A stretch of DNA of 64,000 nucleotides from Pelomyxa schiedti. Its lineage: Eukaryota > Evosea > Pelobiontida > Pelomyxidae. The stretch lies in the NCBI GenBank assembly GCA_020536535.1, contig JAHLWZ010000427.1:1-64000 (forward strand), written 5' to 3'. A program made the translations under genes and the position numbers. A model generated the notes under the pieces. It was not told the DNA's origin. It made no database searches and was given only the letters and a program-made list of their open reading frames with translations. Of this stretch, positions 33,701-47,627 are shown piece by piece (position 1 is the stretch's first letter; every line of letters starts with the position of its first letter).

Positions 33701-35943
33701 CCCCCTCCACCGCCCCCCGTGCGTCGAGGTGGCATTGTAGTAAAGGCAGGCCCAGAACCAACTCTCCCTCAAGAACCGGTGGAAGCAAGCCCAGCCCCCG
33801 AAGGTGGTGGTCCAGGTGGGCCACCACCGCCGCCACCCCCACCCCCACCTCCACCTGGCCGGCGTGGAGCCAAACTAGCTGCTCCAGAAGAAGGTGGCGA
33901 TTCCCAGGCTCCTGGGGAGGGACCTCCACCTCCCCCACCTCCACCTGGAGGCGGCCCTCCTCCTCCCCCGCCTCCTCCTGGAGCCAGAAGAGGGGCCCCA
34001 ATGGCACCTGCGGTGCGTACTTCACTTAATCTAAACTCCCTCCCAAACACTCAAATAAATATGGTGGTGCTATTTCTTATAAAGTTCAGGGGCCACAACT
34101 GCCTCCTGCAATCAAAAATCTACCAAAGCCTGTCAATCCTTTGAAGGGAATACAGTGGACAAAAGTTCCGCCAAGATCACTTCAAAACACTGTAACATTT
34201 GCATTTATGATTTTCTGAAGACTTACTGCGTGCAGGTATTTGTTCAACTCAAGGATTTCGACCAAGTCAAACTTTCGTTTACTGATATTGAGCAAGAATT
34301 CGGTGCTAAACCGAAATCAGCAGCGTCGGCCCCAACAGAGGCTTCCACTAAGAAAGCCAATATCGTGGAACCCAAGTTGGCTCAGAATATTGGTTAAACA
34401 TCTTACTTCTATATTCCATTATTTGGTTCACCTTCCTCCTAGCTATATCTCTCAAGGGTTTCAAAACTTGCAATCAAGATCAAATTATTGCTGGAATTAA
34501 GAATTTTGATCACACAATTTTCACAGACCCGACTCATGTTACAAGTCTGTTGAAGTGTTTACCTTCCAAGGATGATGTACTTGCCCATTCAAAAAATTCT
34601 GGCCTAATTTTGCTTCAGATTGAGAATCTGAAGACCCACCTAACAACAGCCAGTCCTGACAGCCTTACCCCAGCCGATAAGTTTTGTGTCGATGTATGAA
34701 TGGAAGACTACACATCTTAGCATACATTAAAGAATTGTAGGTTACCAAGATACCCAAAATTGAAGAACGACTGCGTACTATGGCTTTCAAATTGGATTTC
34801 CCCATCAAAGTAGCTGACATTGAACCTGTATGCTACCAGATATTGACCGAGAAGACTCATCACTCCTTAGGCCCTTCGTTCAGTAGAACTGGCATGTACC
34901 CAAGTCCTTGAGAGTGCTAAGTTTAAGAAACTGCTATGCTTAATTCTTGTCTTGGGTAACTTCCTTAATTCGGGTACCCCTCGTGGTGCATGCCCTGCTT
35001 TCAAGCTGAGCACCTTGAATAAGGTAGACCGATGCAAAAGTAACATTTCCTTACATTCTCAGCTTCAAGACACAAAAAATGCTGATGGAAAAATGACCCT
35101 TTTGCATTATATGTGCCAACTGGTTTCAAACACACCTTCATTAAATGACTTGCAAACTCTCAAGCAAGAGCTTTTCGAAACTATCAATGCGTCTTCAGGT
35201 CCATTTATCGATCAAACACCGAATTTAATTGAACTGTACTGCAGTTTCTGGCCAGACATTTGATGCCGATATTGCCGCTCTTGGAAAAGGCATCCGAGAC
35301 GTGGAGAGTCTTGTTGCCGGCCTTGCAACGGAGCCAGCTGAAGAAGGATTTGTTAAAATATTGACGGTATGCTAATGAGGGGCAAATTCTTGTTTTTATC
35401 GGCTGACTTGTTTGTTCACTTTAGGATTTCATGAACTCTGCAAAAGAGACCGTGGAGCGGCTTCGCACTAGCCTCGAAAGGGCAAAGGAGTTGTACAATA
35501 AGGTTCTTGTATTCCTGGGAGAAGACACCGACAAACCAGCTCCTCCAGAGGAATTCTTTTCTCAGTTCAAAACTTTCTTGGCTTCGTATGAGGTATACAG
35601 TCTTTCAACACTAACTACCTTTGTTTTGGTTATTCTTGTAACATCCAAAATTTTGTGCAGCAAGCATTCCTTGAAAACCACCAAGCACAAGAGAAGAAAG
35701 AGAAGGAAGAGCGTTTGAAGAAAGAGAAAGAGAAGCGCCTTGCACAGCGTAGTGCCGCTACCACTTCAAAACAGCCAGAAAATATGGTTGATAATACTGT
35801 AAACGATGTATTGTCTGGGGCCCAAATGACAAAGTTCCGGCAAAGGGCAGGTAATTTCCTTTCCCCATTACATTCTTGTTTGCCACTAACCAAAACAATC
35901 AGCACAACAAAGCCCAAGAGGCCACACCTCTCACAAGGACTGA
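30793..35943 (+). CDS. Diaphanous-related-type formin (GBD/FH3-FH1-FH2)
   Basis: The start is MSKTKDKDKDKS at 30793, with a first intron about 30868-30920. A Ser/Thr/Pro-rich leader precedes the GTPase-binding/FH3 region (SKEEVESLFDKYVVQLGL; LPLLVNRLIASLSSM; FEMKAKYLAFINEII; VDAFNECNELDDQIL). The FH1 region (33690-34010) has four blocks of 7-12 consecutive prolines. FH2 begins at about 34095 and includes KGIQWTKVPPRSL, LCLILVLGNFLNSGTPRG, GMLSTLNK-like FKLSTLNKVDRCKS, and the helix ADIAALGKGIRDVESL. The tail is a charged coiled coil (EKKEKEERLKKEKEKRL) with a short DAD-like end, and the stop is at 35941. It nucleates and elongates actin filaments under Rho-GTPase control. More than ten introns; a few exon joins are approximate. 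Confidence 0.92.
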
Positions 35944-35953
35944 GTGTATTTTA

Positions 35954-35959
35954 AATAAA
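35954..35959 (+). promoter_or_regulatory. Poly(A) signal AATAAA after the formin
   Basis: AATAAA ten bases after the formin stop codon, in the roughly 100-base gap between the convergent formin and the RS-rich gene. Confidence 0.45.
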
Positions 35960-36043
35960 CCTTTGACTATGTGTATCTATCCTTTTCATTTTTTGGAAAA
36001 CAGTAGAGTACAAGAAACGTCTTTTGTTTTTGTTTGTGTGTTT

Positions 36044-37701
36044 TCAAGAGAATTGCGAGTCGGTGGGGCTGTGTGGAATTTGAAGTACATCAAGGTCCTC
36101 ATCCAGCTGACGCCGCACTCTATCCGGATCCTATTTTAAAAAACAATTAGAGATGGGTGTTTGGATGTGCAGCACTTTACTTTGGAGAAATAGTCTACAA
36201 GTTCATCGTCCAAAGCACGCCCAGTCATGTGTCTTGGTGCATTGCCAGTTTCTTTGTGGTCATCTCTTGGATTCACCATTCTCCTTTGTGGGGCTTCTGA
36301 AGGAAGTGGCAGAAGGCCTCCTTTCTTACCGCGTTTTTGATTGGATCGCCAGGAAGTAGAGGGTAGTGCTGAGTTGAGGCGTTGGGGTACAAGCTGCACA
36401 ACAGGTTGTTGCTGGAGTTGTTGCTGGTTACGGTAAGCAACTACAGCAGGTGTGTGGTTGGATGTCATCATTGGAAGCGCAACTGGAATAGGAACATTGA
36501 GTTGCACAGGAACGGTAACTGGTACTGTCTGCATGATGACTTGTGAAGCACCAGTTGAGGTGGTATATGAAGACGATTGGAACGGCATGGGCAGGAGTGG
36601 GGAGTCAATAAGGATTTTGTTCTGTTATTGTGGCAGGTTGATTGTTGGTAGGAGGTTGGTTAGATATTTATTAGGTATTGGAAAGGAGAAGGTGCAATCC
36701 ATGATGAGGGTATTGCAATGTCAATGCAGTGGATGCAATGAATTGGAAAGTGTAGTTGTGCAGCATGAGAGACAAAGGTCAAGTCCATGAATGTCCCACT
36801 CAGGTGAGTGTTAGTGGAGTGATGCGAAATGTTCTGCATATTATAACTTCAACGGGATGCTTTGCGGAACGCCACTTATCTGTGGCTAGAGAACGTGCAA
36901 ACAGAAAAGGAAAGGCGAAACATTGGAGGGGGAAACTAACCGTTGGTGGTTGAATCAATGGAGGAGTGGGCAAGAGTGCTTCTCCTCTATGTGAAGTTTG
37001 AGTACTGCGCCTAGAACGCACATTGGCGGGGGATGACAATGGACGATCAAGGGCCAAGGTTGGGTTATAACTGCCTGATGAATGCGCACTGGTTCCACTC
37101 CTGCGGGAAGAACCTCTAACATGTGGTGGAGGAAGTGGCAATGTAGGTTGATGCTGAAACGTCCTTGAGTGCTGGGGTAAAGCGGCATATGTCCTCTCAG
37201 GCGTCGGTACTTCGAGTAAATACGATGACGTAGGTGAGTCTCCGGGACTGTCTGTTGACTGGCGTCTGGCAGAGAAAATTGCAGCCTCTCTCCTAGAGCG
37301 GCTGTCACGCTGGAAGGTCTGTCTCGAGCTGCGATGCAGACTTTCGAACCTTTCACTCAAGGTGGGTTGCTCAACTTCGTAGTCCTGCCTGGGGCGATGC
37401 TGTACAACTTCTGTCTGCCTGGTGTCTTGTTGTCTGTAAGACCAAGAGGGGGGGTTGTAACGCGCTGAACTGGAAGGGTAATTTCTTCTGGCAGAGGAGC
37501 TGGGTGCAGTTTGACGCGGATGAGGCTTTTCTGTCTCCACAAAACAAAGCAATTCCTCCCCGTCTTCGAAAATGTCCTCCTCTTTCTTGCCTTTACTCCA
37601 CCAAAGAGAGGAGAAAAAAAGAGTCTGCGCAGCATACCTCCGATTTCACGACCGATAATAAAGCAAGGCTGTTTGGTTCGACGTGCGTCGCGGGACGACA
37701 T
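36044..37701 (-). CDS. RS/Q-rich nuclear protein with Chtop/ALY-like C-terminal LDxxLD motifs
   Basis: The start at 37701 (MSSRDARRTKQPCFIIGREI) joins across an intron (about 37596-37640) to an acidic patch KKEEDIFEDGEELL. A long low-complexity Arg/Ser/Pro region and a Gln/Val-rich region follow (VQLNVPIPVALPMM). The C-terminal end reads RALDDELVDYFSK, then, across the last intron (36134-36181), DPDRVRRQLDEDLDVLQIP, stopping at 36044. Two successive LDxxLDxY-like motifs are the hallmark of the UAP56-binding motif of ALY/REF and the duplicated C-terminus of Chtop (friend of PRMT1). There is no RRM. I infer an mRNA-export adaptor; the assignment rests on a short motif. The gene is divergent from importin beta. 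Confidence 0.55.
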
Positions 37702-38011
37702 CGCGCTATTCGCTTTGTTATTTTATTGTTTTTTTTTATCTTGGTTTTTTCCTTTCCGTTGCTCAGCAGGGGAATGAGATTGGGTTTGATTGGCAGGTGG
37801 TATTTATAGCGCCCAAGCAGATCTTGCTATCGCAATTGAATGATGCAAAACCTGACGTTTAATAATAGAAATGAAGAGCTTGGTATTTTTTTTTTGTTGG
37901 TTTTTTCGCCGGCGTAGTAAACAACCTAAATAATAATTTAATCACGCGATCGGTGGTGTACTCGTGTGCAGAAGGGGAAAGAAAAAAACCTAAGTCAACC
38001 ACAACATCGCC

Positions 38012-40762
38012 ATGGCAGATCTTACATCGGTATTACTAGCGGCGCAGTCGGAGAACCAAGCGGTGAGAGTTGCCGCCGAACAGCAACTCAAACAGGCAGA
38101 ACAACAAAACCTTCCTCAGTACTTGGTGGCTTTGGCACAGGAGTTGGGCTCCGATCACCCCGTGTTGTCCAGGAGACTCGCTGGCCTAAACATCAAGAAC
38201 TTGTTTACCGGTAAAGACGAAGGTGTTGTCGCTGAACAGCAAGCACGCTGGGTGGCATTGGATGTAGCAATAAAGGGGCAGGTTTGTAATTCATTTATCT
38301 TCACCTTTTTTCCCCTCCCTTCCTTAATTGTTTTAAAGTCTTGCAGTTGATCTCTTTGCTGATGCCTCTTACAGGTTAAGACTATTATCATGCAAGTTCT
38401 GAGCAGCCCTGTTGCTGATGCCCGGCACAGCGCAGCACAAATCATAAACTGCATAGCTCAAATCGAACTCCCACGCAAGGAATGGCCCGAGTTAATGCCA
38501 ACTCTATGTCAAAATGCAACAACAACAAACGAATTTCTCCGTCAAGTATGTACTGCCATCGTTTGTGGTAAATTATGCTTACATTGCTAGTCTTCGTTGG
38601 AAGCAATTGGCTATATCTGCGAAGAAATCGACGACGAACTTCTTGCTGCAAGTTCAAACCAAATTCTCACGGCTGTTGTTTCTGCGGCTACTCCGGACCA
38701 AGCAAATATGGACATCAAGAGGATTGCTGTACAAGCACTTTTGAATTCTTTGAGTTTTGCCAAAGGTGCTTTTGAGAGGGAAGTTGAACGGACGTATTTG
38801 ATGAGGGTGTTGCTTGAGGCTACTCGGGCACCAGACAACAAAGTGAAAGAATATGCCTTTCAGTGTTTGGTGAAGGTGGCCAGTTTGTACTACAGCAAGC
38901 TGGATGCTTACATACAGGGAATTTTCAATATGACTATCCTTGCTATTAAGAATGAGACTGAACAAGCCGTTGTGCTTCAAGCAATTGAGTTCTGGTCTAC
39001 CTTAGCTGAAGTAGAGACCCAACTGGCAGCTCAAGCTGAGGAGGAAGGCAAAACTGGAGCGAATTCCCCGTGTAAAAATTATGTTCTCGGTGCTCTCCAG
39101 TATCTTATTGAAGCTCTCTGGACGACTTTGCTGAAACAGGAAGAAGACGAAGATGAAGACACGTGGAACATCAGCTGTGGCGGCGGCACATGCCTGGCTC
39201 TGATTTCCCTTTGCGTTCGCGATGCGATTGTACCAATAATTATGCCAGTAATCAGCCAAAACATCCAAAATTCGGAATGGAGGGCTCGCGAAGCCGCTAC
39301 ACTTGCTTTTGGTTCAGTACTCGAGGGACCTGCAAGAGCATCACTTCACACCTTTATTGTAGCTGCTTTACCTATCCTTATGAAACACATGGCAGATCCA
39401 AATGACATGGTAAAGGACACAACGGCTTGGGCCCTAGGCAGAATATTTCAGCATCATAAAGAAGAAGTAGGAGAGAACTTGCATAATGTTATCGCCACTC
39501 TGTTCACGGCCCTCGATACCAGTTCTTCTCTGGTTTCTGCTAATATTTGTTGGGCCGTACACATTATTGCTGAATCCTACGACAGCGGAGATAGTGCAAC
39601 ATCTCCCATGTCTCCCGTATTCCAGTATTGTGTACAAGGACTCATCAAAGCAAGCCAAAGAAAGGACGCGGATGATGACAAATTGCGTTGCTCTGCCTAC
39701 GCAGCCATTAATACACTTGTACACTGCTGTGCCAAAGATTGCATCACCTACGTATCGGCATTGGTTCCTGTTTGCGTGCAGAAAATTCAGACCACCCTCG
39801 CTGCCCCTCCAAAGGACTCCGATGAGAAGAGGGAGTTTGCAGAAACCCAAGCCCTTCTCACAGGTGTTCTCCAGGAGTGCACTACGAAATTAGGTAAAGG
39901 TTTGACGCCTCAAGTGGCTGATGCTTTGATGTTCCTCTATTTGCAAATCCTGGGATCAACTAACTCCTCCGTCAACGAGGAAGCTCTGATGGCAGTTGGC
40001 TCTTTATGCAACGCTGTGGAAGGAGACTTTGTCAAGTATCTGGGACACTTCATGCCTCGTTTGTTAGTTGGGTTGCGCAACTCCGCAGAATATGAAGCGT
40101 GCTGTGTGGCCATAGGCGTGGTTGGGGACCTTTGCCGGGCACTTGCTAACCACATGACTCCTTATGCCGCTGAAATTGTTAAGATTCTTCTCGATCATCT
40201 TCTCAACCCCGAGGTAGACAGGTCAATTAAACCCCCAATTTTCTCTACCTTCGGCGATTTGGCAATGTCTATTGCCGGGGACTTCTTGCCTTTCCTTCCA
40301 AGTGTCATACAGATGCTGCAACAAGCTAGTGTGGCGAAATTGGAGGATTCTGAAGACGATGATCAGATTGACTATCTTAACCAACTTCGCGAGTCAATTT
40401 GTGAGGGCTACACTGGAATTCTTCAAGGTCTTAGGGCGTGTAACAGAGCCAATGATGTGATCTCCGCTGTTGAGCCTATGCTAAGCCTTGTTTCAGTAGT
40501 ACTTGATGATCCAAACAAGACAGAGTCTCTTACTCGATGTGTGGTAGGACTTCTTGGGGACTTAGCCCATTCGGTATGCTGACTTTTCTTTGCCTTTTGT
40601 GCCTGAATACTAACTCTACCGTAGCTGGGACCCAACGTCAAGAGGTGGTTGGCAACCGCAGCCGTCATCAAGGTACTTGACGACGTTCGAGCCGCCGATT
40701 ATTCCGAGACAACACAGAACATTGCCACATGGGCCAAAGAGTTGATCACACAGTTGATGTAG
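38012..40762 (+). CDS. KPNB1: Importin subunit beta (karyopherin beta-1)
   Basis: Four exons, 38012-38281, 38375-38545, 38591-40573 and 40625-40762, join in frame to 853 residues (human 876). The N-terminal HEAT repeats read LKQAEQQNLPQYLVALAQEL, with RRLAGLNIKNLF and QQARWVALD. The rest is a continuous HEAT solenoid with the acidic loop QEEDEDEDTWN (about 39140), which in the family contacts the importin-alpha IBB region, and FQHHKEEVGENLHNVIATL. It ends LATAAVIKVLDDVRAADYSE, WAKELITQLM. It carries importin-alpha/NLS cargo through nuclear pores and releases it on binding Ran-GTP. Confidence 0.97.
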
Positions 40763-41026
40763 ACACATCACACCCACTGCTCCCTCCGCTTCAACCGCCG
40801 CTTCCATTTCTAATCTGTCTCATCCCTCCGCAGCAACAGTCTCCTTCCTCTTTTCTTCCTTTTCTACCTCTATTACCTTCTCTCTTATTCTCTTCTCTTT
40901 TCTTTTCTCTTTCTACACCTTTTTTGAAAAAATTTGCCTTGGAAGCATTTCTTCACTGGGTTTTTCTTTATTCCATTTGTAGTGTTTTTTTGTATTGTAC
41001 AGTAGACACACCAAATGTTTTTTGGG

Positions 41027-43229
41027 TTAGGAAGCCTTCCCTCTGTACCAACAGTATGCAAGTGTAACTGCTGTGGAGAGACAAGCAACCCCGAGTGAAA
41101 CTGTTGCCCAGTTGGGGGCAGGCCACCATTGCGAGTGTGGGGGCTCATCCGGCCAATCACGGTGGTATGGGCACGTAGGTGAGGTAGCCGATGGTGTTCT
41201 GGGGTGTGTGCAGTAATGCCGAGAGTGAAGACATATGGGGCATACTAGGCCACTGGGAATGCTCCCTTCGGTGGTGTTTCTGGTGCAGGTTTTGGTGTGT
41301 GCAGTGTAGCTTGCTGTGTAGGAACAGTGGATGTTTGGTAACCCGTTTGTAGAGTTGGTAGGAAAGATGCCGTTGCAGTGTGTGCAGTGGACAGGGCGCC
41401 CTGCACAGACAATATCGTGATCCTCTTTACAGCAAACTCTCACTGGGAGTCTACAAGAGGGACAGTCATACTTGTCACATCTGCAATTTTCAGGGGGGAA
41501 CTTGTCCAAAAGAAAATCAGTATCTAGGCTCGGTTAATCCCACGGGTGTTACAAAAAGGGCCATACAATGAAAAGTGCACCTAGTCTCTCCTTCACACCA
41601 GTTATATATTTGCTCTGCAACTCTTTTACTGCAGATTGGATTGTATGAAATCTCTTGATGGTTATTTGCACTTTCGAACAATTCCCGCAATAAAATGACA
41701 GGATCTCTGTTAGTGCTACGTGATATATATAAGAGTTACAGGAAAGAGAAAAATATTCGTACCAGCGAAGGATATGAGGAACGTAAAATCGCAAAACAGA
41801 GGCACAGAAAGACATCAAGTCTCGCTTTGCCTCGGGAGTCTGAGCAGAAAACCCAGGCCACCACTTTTCTTCATGTGTATCATCCTCTACGAATGCACGT
41901 AAATCACCAGTCTTGAGGGCACAATAGGTGAAGAAAAGATACTCTACTCCTGGTTGTGGGTCACTTCTCAACGTGGAGTGTGCATGAATCTTAATATGAA
42001 TAAACGATGATGCAATTTTCAGCTTTTAACCTTCAAGTCTTCTTGCATTGACGCAAGGTCAAACATTTCTGCCATTTGCCAAGACTCGAGCAAAGTGCTC
42101 CAATTCGTAATAGTATACAGACTCTTACTGGAGGGTGTATGAGAACATTGAAACCACTTGAAAAGGCTGTACTTCTGGGACCATTCCAGAAATCCAACAA
42201 ATCCACCCAGGGGTACTTCCAACTGGATTGTCTCCATAGACTTTGTTCCTTCTTGGGAGTCTCTCCCTTGTAGGGATCTGAAGTGAAACATTCCCTCGAA
42301 GAAAGGACAGCTATGAAAAGATCAGACAATCAAACAAAATGTATGTGCAGAACTGTTTAATCAGGTGAGACTTTTTTCCATATATATTTTTGTCATCAAT
42401 GGAGAAAATAACGTCGGAGTCAGCAGTCTTTACTAAAGGGTCGAACACACTTTCTGGAGGATTAACACAATACTTCTCAGTATTAACTTTTCCCCCAAGG
42501 GCATGCAAGAATAAGGTTGCCACGGGGTCATATGTTTCCTCTTGGTAGGCTGAATAAAACCAGTCGAGGAGGAGAAAAAAATTACCTAACCCTGCTTGCA
42601 GAGGTGTGCGGGAATCCGCATCTAGAGTGTTCAGGGAGTGGCCAAGATCATTGACAAGAAGGTCGATGCATGCAACTCTTCCCTGCAGCATTTACTGTTT
42701 CAGAGAGGAAAGATAGGAGGATGAAGAAACTTGCATGAACAGCAGCCGCGTGTAAAGGGGTCATTCCACTAAGCGGCTCAAACGAGAGCTGGACTTTCAA
42801 AGCGGCTGCCCTTTCACACAAGAGTTTGACACACTCCATGCTGCCATTTTCCACTTGAAGAATGTAGTTTAGAACGTTTTCAAATGATCCACCAAACAAT
42901 TACCTGCAACAAACAAAGGAGTCTTTCCATCCCTGTCAGGAGAATCAATCTCATTCGTATACTCCAGCATCGCCCGCAAGCACAAGAAAGCGTTCTTGTA
43001 TCGAAATAGAAAGCAACCAGTAAGCTTTTAACGAAAGATACTACTTCGTACATAGCAAAACATAACACACCGAGGAGCAGGCGTGATGCAAGAGCGTTTG
43101 ACCGCACATGTCGACAGTCAAAGGTGTCACATAACCATTGCCCTCCAGCACTTCCAGGATCTCTGAGAGGCGATCCTGCCTCACGTACGAAAACACGTTC
43201 CCACATCCCGTCGACGGTGCAAACGACAT
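41027..43229 (-). CDS. Ankyrin-BTB protein with Cys-rich region and C-terminal membrane anchor
   Basis: The start at 43229 is MSFAPSTGCGNVFSYVRQ. Splicing yields ankyrin repeats (DMCGQTLLHHACSS; DSPDRDGKTPLFVAG; LSGMTPLHAAAVHA; DADSRTPLQAGL), then a BTB/POZ domain (DSDVIFSIDDKNIYGKKSHL; CPFFEGMFHFRSL) with helices WSTLLESWQMAEMFDLASM. Next comes RSDPQPGVEYLFFTY, then a Cys/His-rich segment with CRCDKYDCPSC, VCCKEDHDIVC and HCTHCNG that should bind zinc. It ends with a hydrophobic anchor, WATVSLGVACLSTAVTLAYC, a few residues before the stop at 41027. Ankyrin-BTB proteins usually act as Cul3 adaptors. The tail anchor would place this one on the cytosolic face of a membrane. Some exon edges in the BTB part are approximate. 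Confidence 0.75.
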
Positions 43230-43476
43230 TCCTTCTCTTTGTTTTTTTTTTAAATGAGTTAGTTCGGCACACCAAACTGTCAAAGCACAAAGTTGTTTGG
43301 CAGTAGTTCCCTACAGAACCTAACGAATTTGAAGCGGAAGATGTTCCACTCAGTGGATAAAGATTGACCTTTCTGGGAAGGAAGCCCAAGACCAATTTAC
43401 TTGAGCAGTGAACTGGAAGAACATCAAATAAAAAAAAAATAACTCGAGCAGTTGTAGAGTGGGGGTGTTTGCGGAG

Positions 43477-44519
43477 ATGGGTGGATCTAACAACAAAATG
43501 ATGCAGGAAGAGGCTGCTCGTGTGCGAAGAGAATACTGCTGTGGGTGTTTTTTGTCCACGCCATTTTTTCCCCTCCACAGGCCTTACCCTTTCCAATCTA
43601 ACCAATAACACACGAAAGTGCCCCAGGATAAACTTGATCAGGTACTTCCGTTAGTTTATTTTTATTCCCGTTGGGTTTTTGTCTAAGGTGCTAACGACTG
43701 TAGGTTTGTGAGGGATTTAGGAAGTACAGTGGCAAAGATGGAAGAATTTCTCGAGAGAACTTCAGAAAAATCGTTGATGGCGTAATGCATCAAGAACTTG
43801 CTGACAAGGTTTTCTTCGAGCCGTTTCAGTTTTTTAACCCATTACTCCAGGTGTTCGACTCCTTCGACCGTGACCATTCCAAGTTTGTAATATTGCACAC
43901 TTCTGTGCACTCATTGTAGCAGTACCATGGATATCCACGAATACTTGTCGATGATGGGGGTCACTCATGGCGGAACCCTTGGTATATATGCCCTCAACTC
44001 CATCAAATTAAACCTGTGATAGAACAAAAACTTAATGGTACCATGTCTCTATCTGATAAAGGACAGTTGCTTATATATGACAGCTTCTTTTGATTTATTT
44101 GATAAAAATGGAGATGGAGTACTCTCCAAAGAAGAAATTAAGTAATTTGCTGTACTTCATTCTTTCATCTAACTTCCTTAAACAACAGAGAAATGTTTGT
44201 TATGATTGTTAAGCAGGTATACTCAACTTGGTATCCGAGTTTTAGTGTCCAACTCACATTTCCAGAAAAAAAGAGCTCTGACACTTGCCCGAACGGGCTC
44301 CGGCGCACTTACATCTGAACCACTGGATGCGGCCTCATTAGCTGCTATAGACGGCGTTGTTGAGACCATATTCGAGCAAGCTGACGCTGATCACGTTGCA
44401 ACCTCTTTCAAATCACTTTCATCCAACACAAACTACAGAATGGCACATTGGATAGAGGTGAATTCATTGCTGGGTTCAGTGCACACCCAGAAGTTTGTGG
44501 ATTTTTCAAGCAGTTTTAA
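43477..44519 (+). CDS. Myristoylated EF-hand calcium sensor (NCS/calcineurin-B-like)
   Basis: This gene is visible only after splicing about eight short exons. The start at 43477 reads MGGSNNKMMQEEAARVRR; Gly-2, with small or basic residues after it, fits N-myristoylation. Four EF-hand regions follow: KYSGKDGRISRENF (degenerate), FDSFDRDHS...STMDIHEYL, FDLFDKNGDGVLSKEEIKE (canonical) and FEQADADHNGTLDRGEF (canonical, formed across an intron). The end is HPEVCGFFKQF, stop 44517-44519, giving about 200 residues. The layout is that of neuronal calcium sensors, calcineurin B and plant CBL proteins: a calcium-dependent membrane switch. The partner is unknown. It is divergent from the ankyrin-BTB gene with 247 bases between starts. 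Confidence 0.83.
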
Positions 44520-44628
44520 GTTATTTCCAAGTAGCCGGCCTATTTGTGACACAAGTCCATTTTTGAAAGGCCAAGTGACGGTGTGTCATTTAGGGAAAAA
44601 AAAATCGTTTTGTAAAACAATCGTTTAT

Positions 44629-47018
<2,390 letters not shown>

Positions 47019-47129
47019 CACCTCTGTGGGTTCGTACCTCTAAGGGTGTTGAACAACACGTCTTGTCTTCAACACAAAGAAAAAATTTGAAGTTACAAAA
47101 ACAAAAAAGTTTTTTGGGAGGCTTTCCTT

Positions 47130-47472
47130 GGCTTTGAGTTTCGTGACTTGGCTTTGGGTGCTTCTGCTGCAGCATGTGGTGGAGGGTGGCTCCCTGTATG
47201 CTTGCCAACGACAGAGTGGGCAGGAAGAGAAAGAAGCCAAACAGCACCCCAAGGCCCAAATGCCCACACCAACGAGTCGGCAACCGGGGAGCACCAGGGA
47301 GCAGGCAGCGGAACCGATTGGGCCTTCGGTTCCGAGCCCGCAACCCCGGGTCCCCACTGGCCGACCCGCCCTGTGTGGGCTTGGGGTGCTGAGTGACGAT
47401 GGGAGCAGCACACATGAGATGAAACAACAACAACAACAGCAGCAGATGCAGCAGCAGGTAAGAGGAACTCAT
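47130..47472 (-). CDS. Possible small membrane protein (uncertain)
   Basis: A GC-rich block between the vWA-E2 gene and the downstream membrane gene. The minus frame from Met at 47472 begins MSSSYLLLHLLLLLLLFHLM, a signal-peptide-like run made by a CTG repeat, and later has a 20-residue helix LGLGVLFGFFLFLPTLSLAS. Other frames on both strands are also open, including a plus frame from 47174 rich in Arg/Pro. Nothing matches a family I know, and the frame runs into the vWA-E2 start. It may be one real gene in a frame I cannot decide. Confidence 0.25.
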
Positions 47473-47627
47473 TCAGTCACACAGCGGGCGGGAGTGTGCT
47501 CCAAGCATATTCCCCGGGGGTATAACCGTTTTTTTTTTTGCATGCGATAGATATATACAGCCACTGCATGCATATCTCTAAGTGTACATCTCAAAGCCAT
47601 AGAATAAGCCTGCCAGTCCCCCCATGA

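Noticed and set aside
42880-43611. 243-codon minus-strand frame upstream of the ankyrin repeats
   Set aside because: It reads through ankyrin-gene exons in the wrong frame and overlaps the first exon of the EF-hand gene.
47400-47460. CAG/CAA repeat as a trinucleotide expansion
   Set aside because: Only a short impure run of CAA/CAG; nothing suggests instability.
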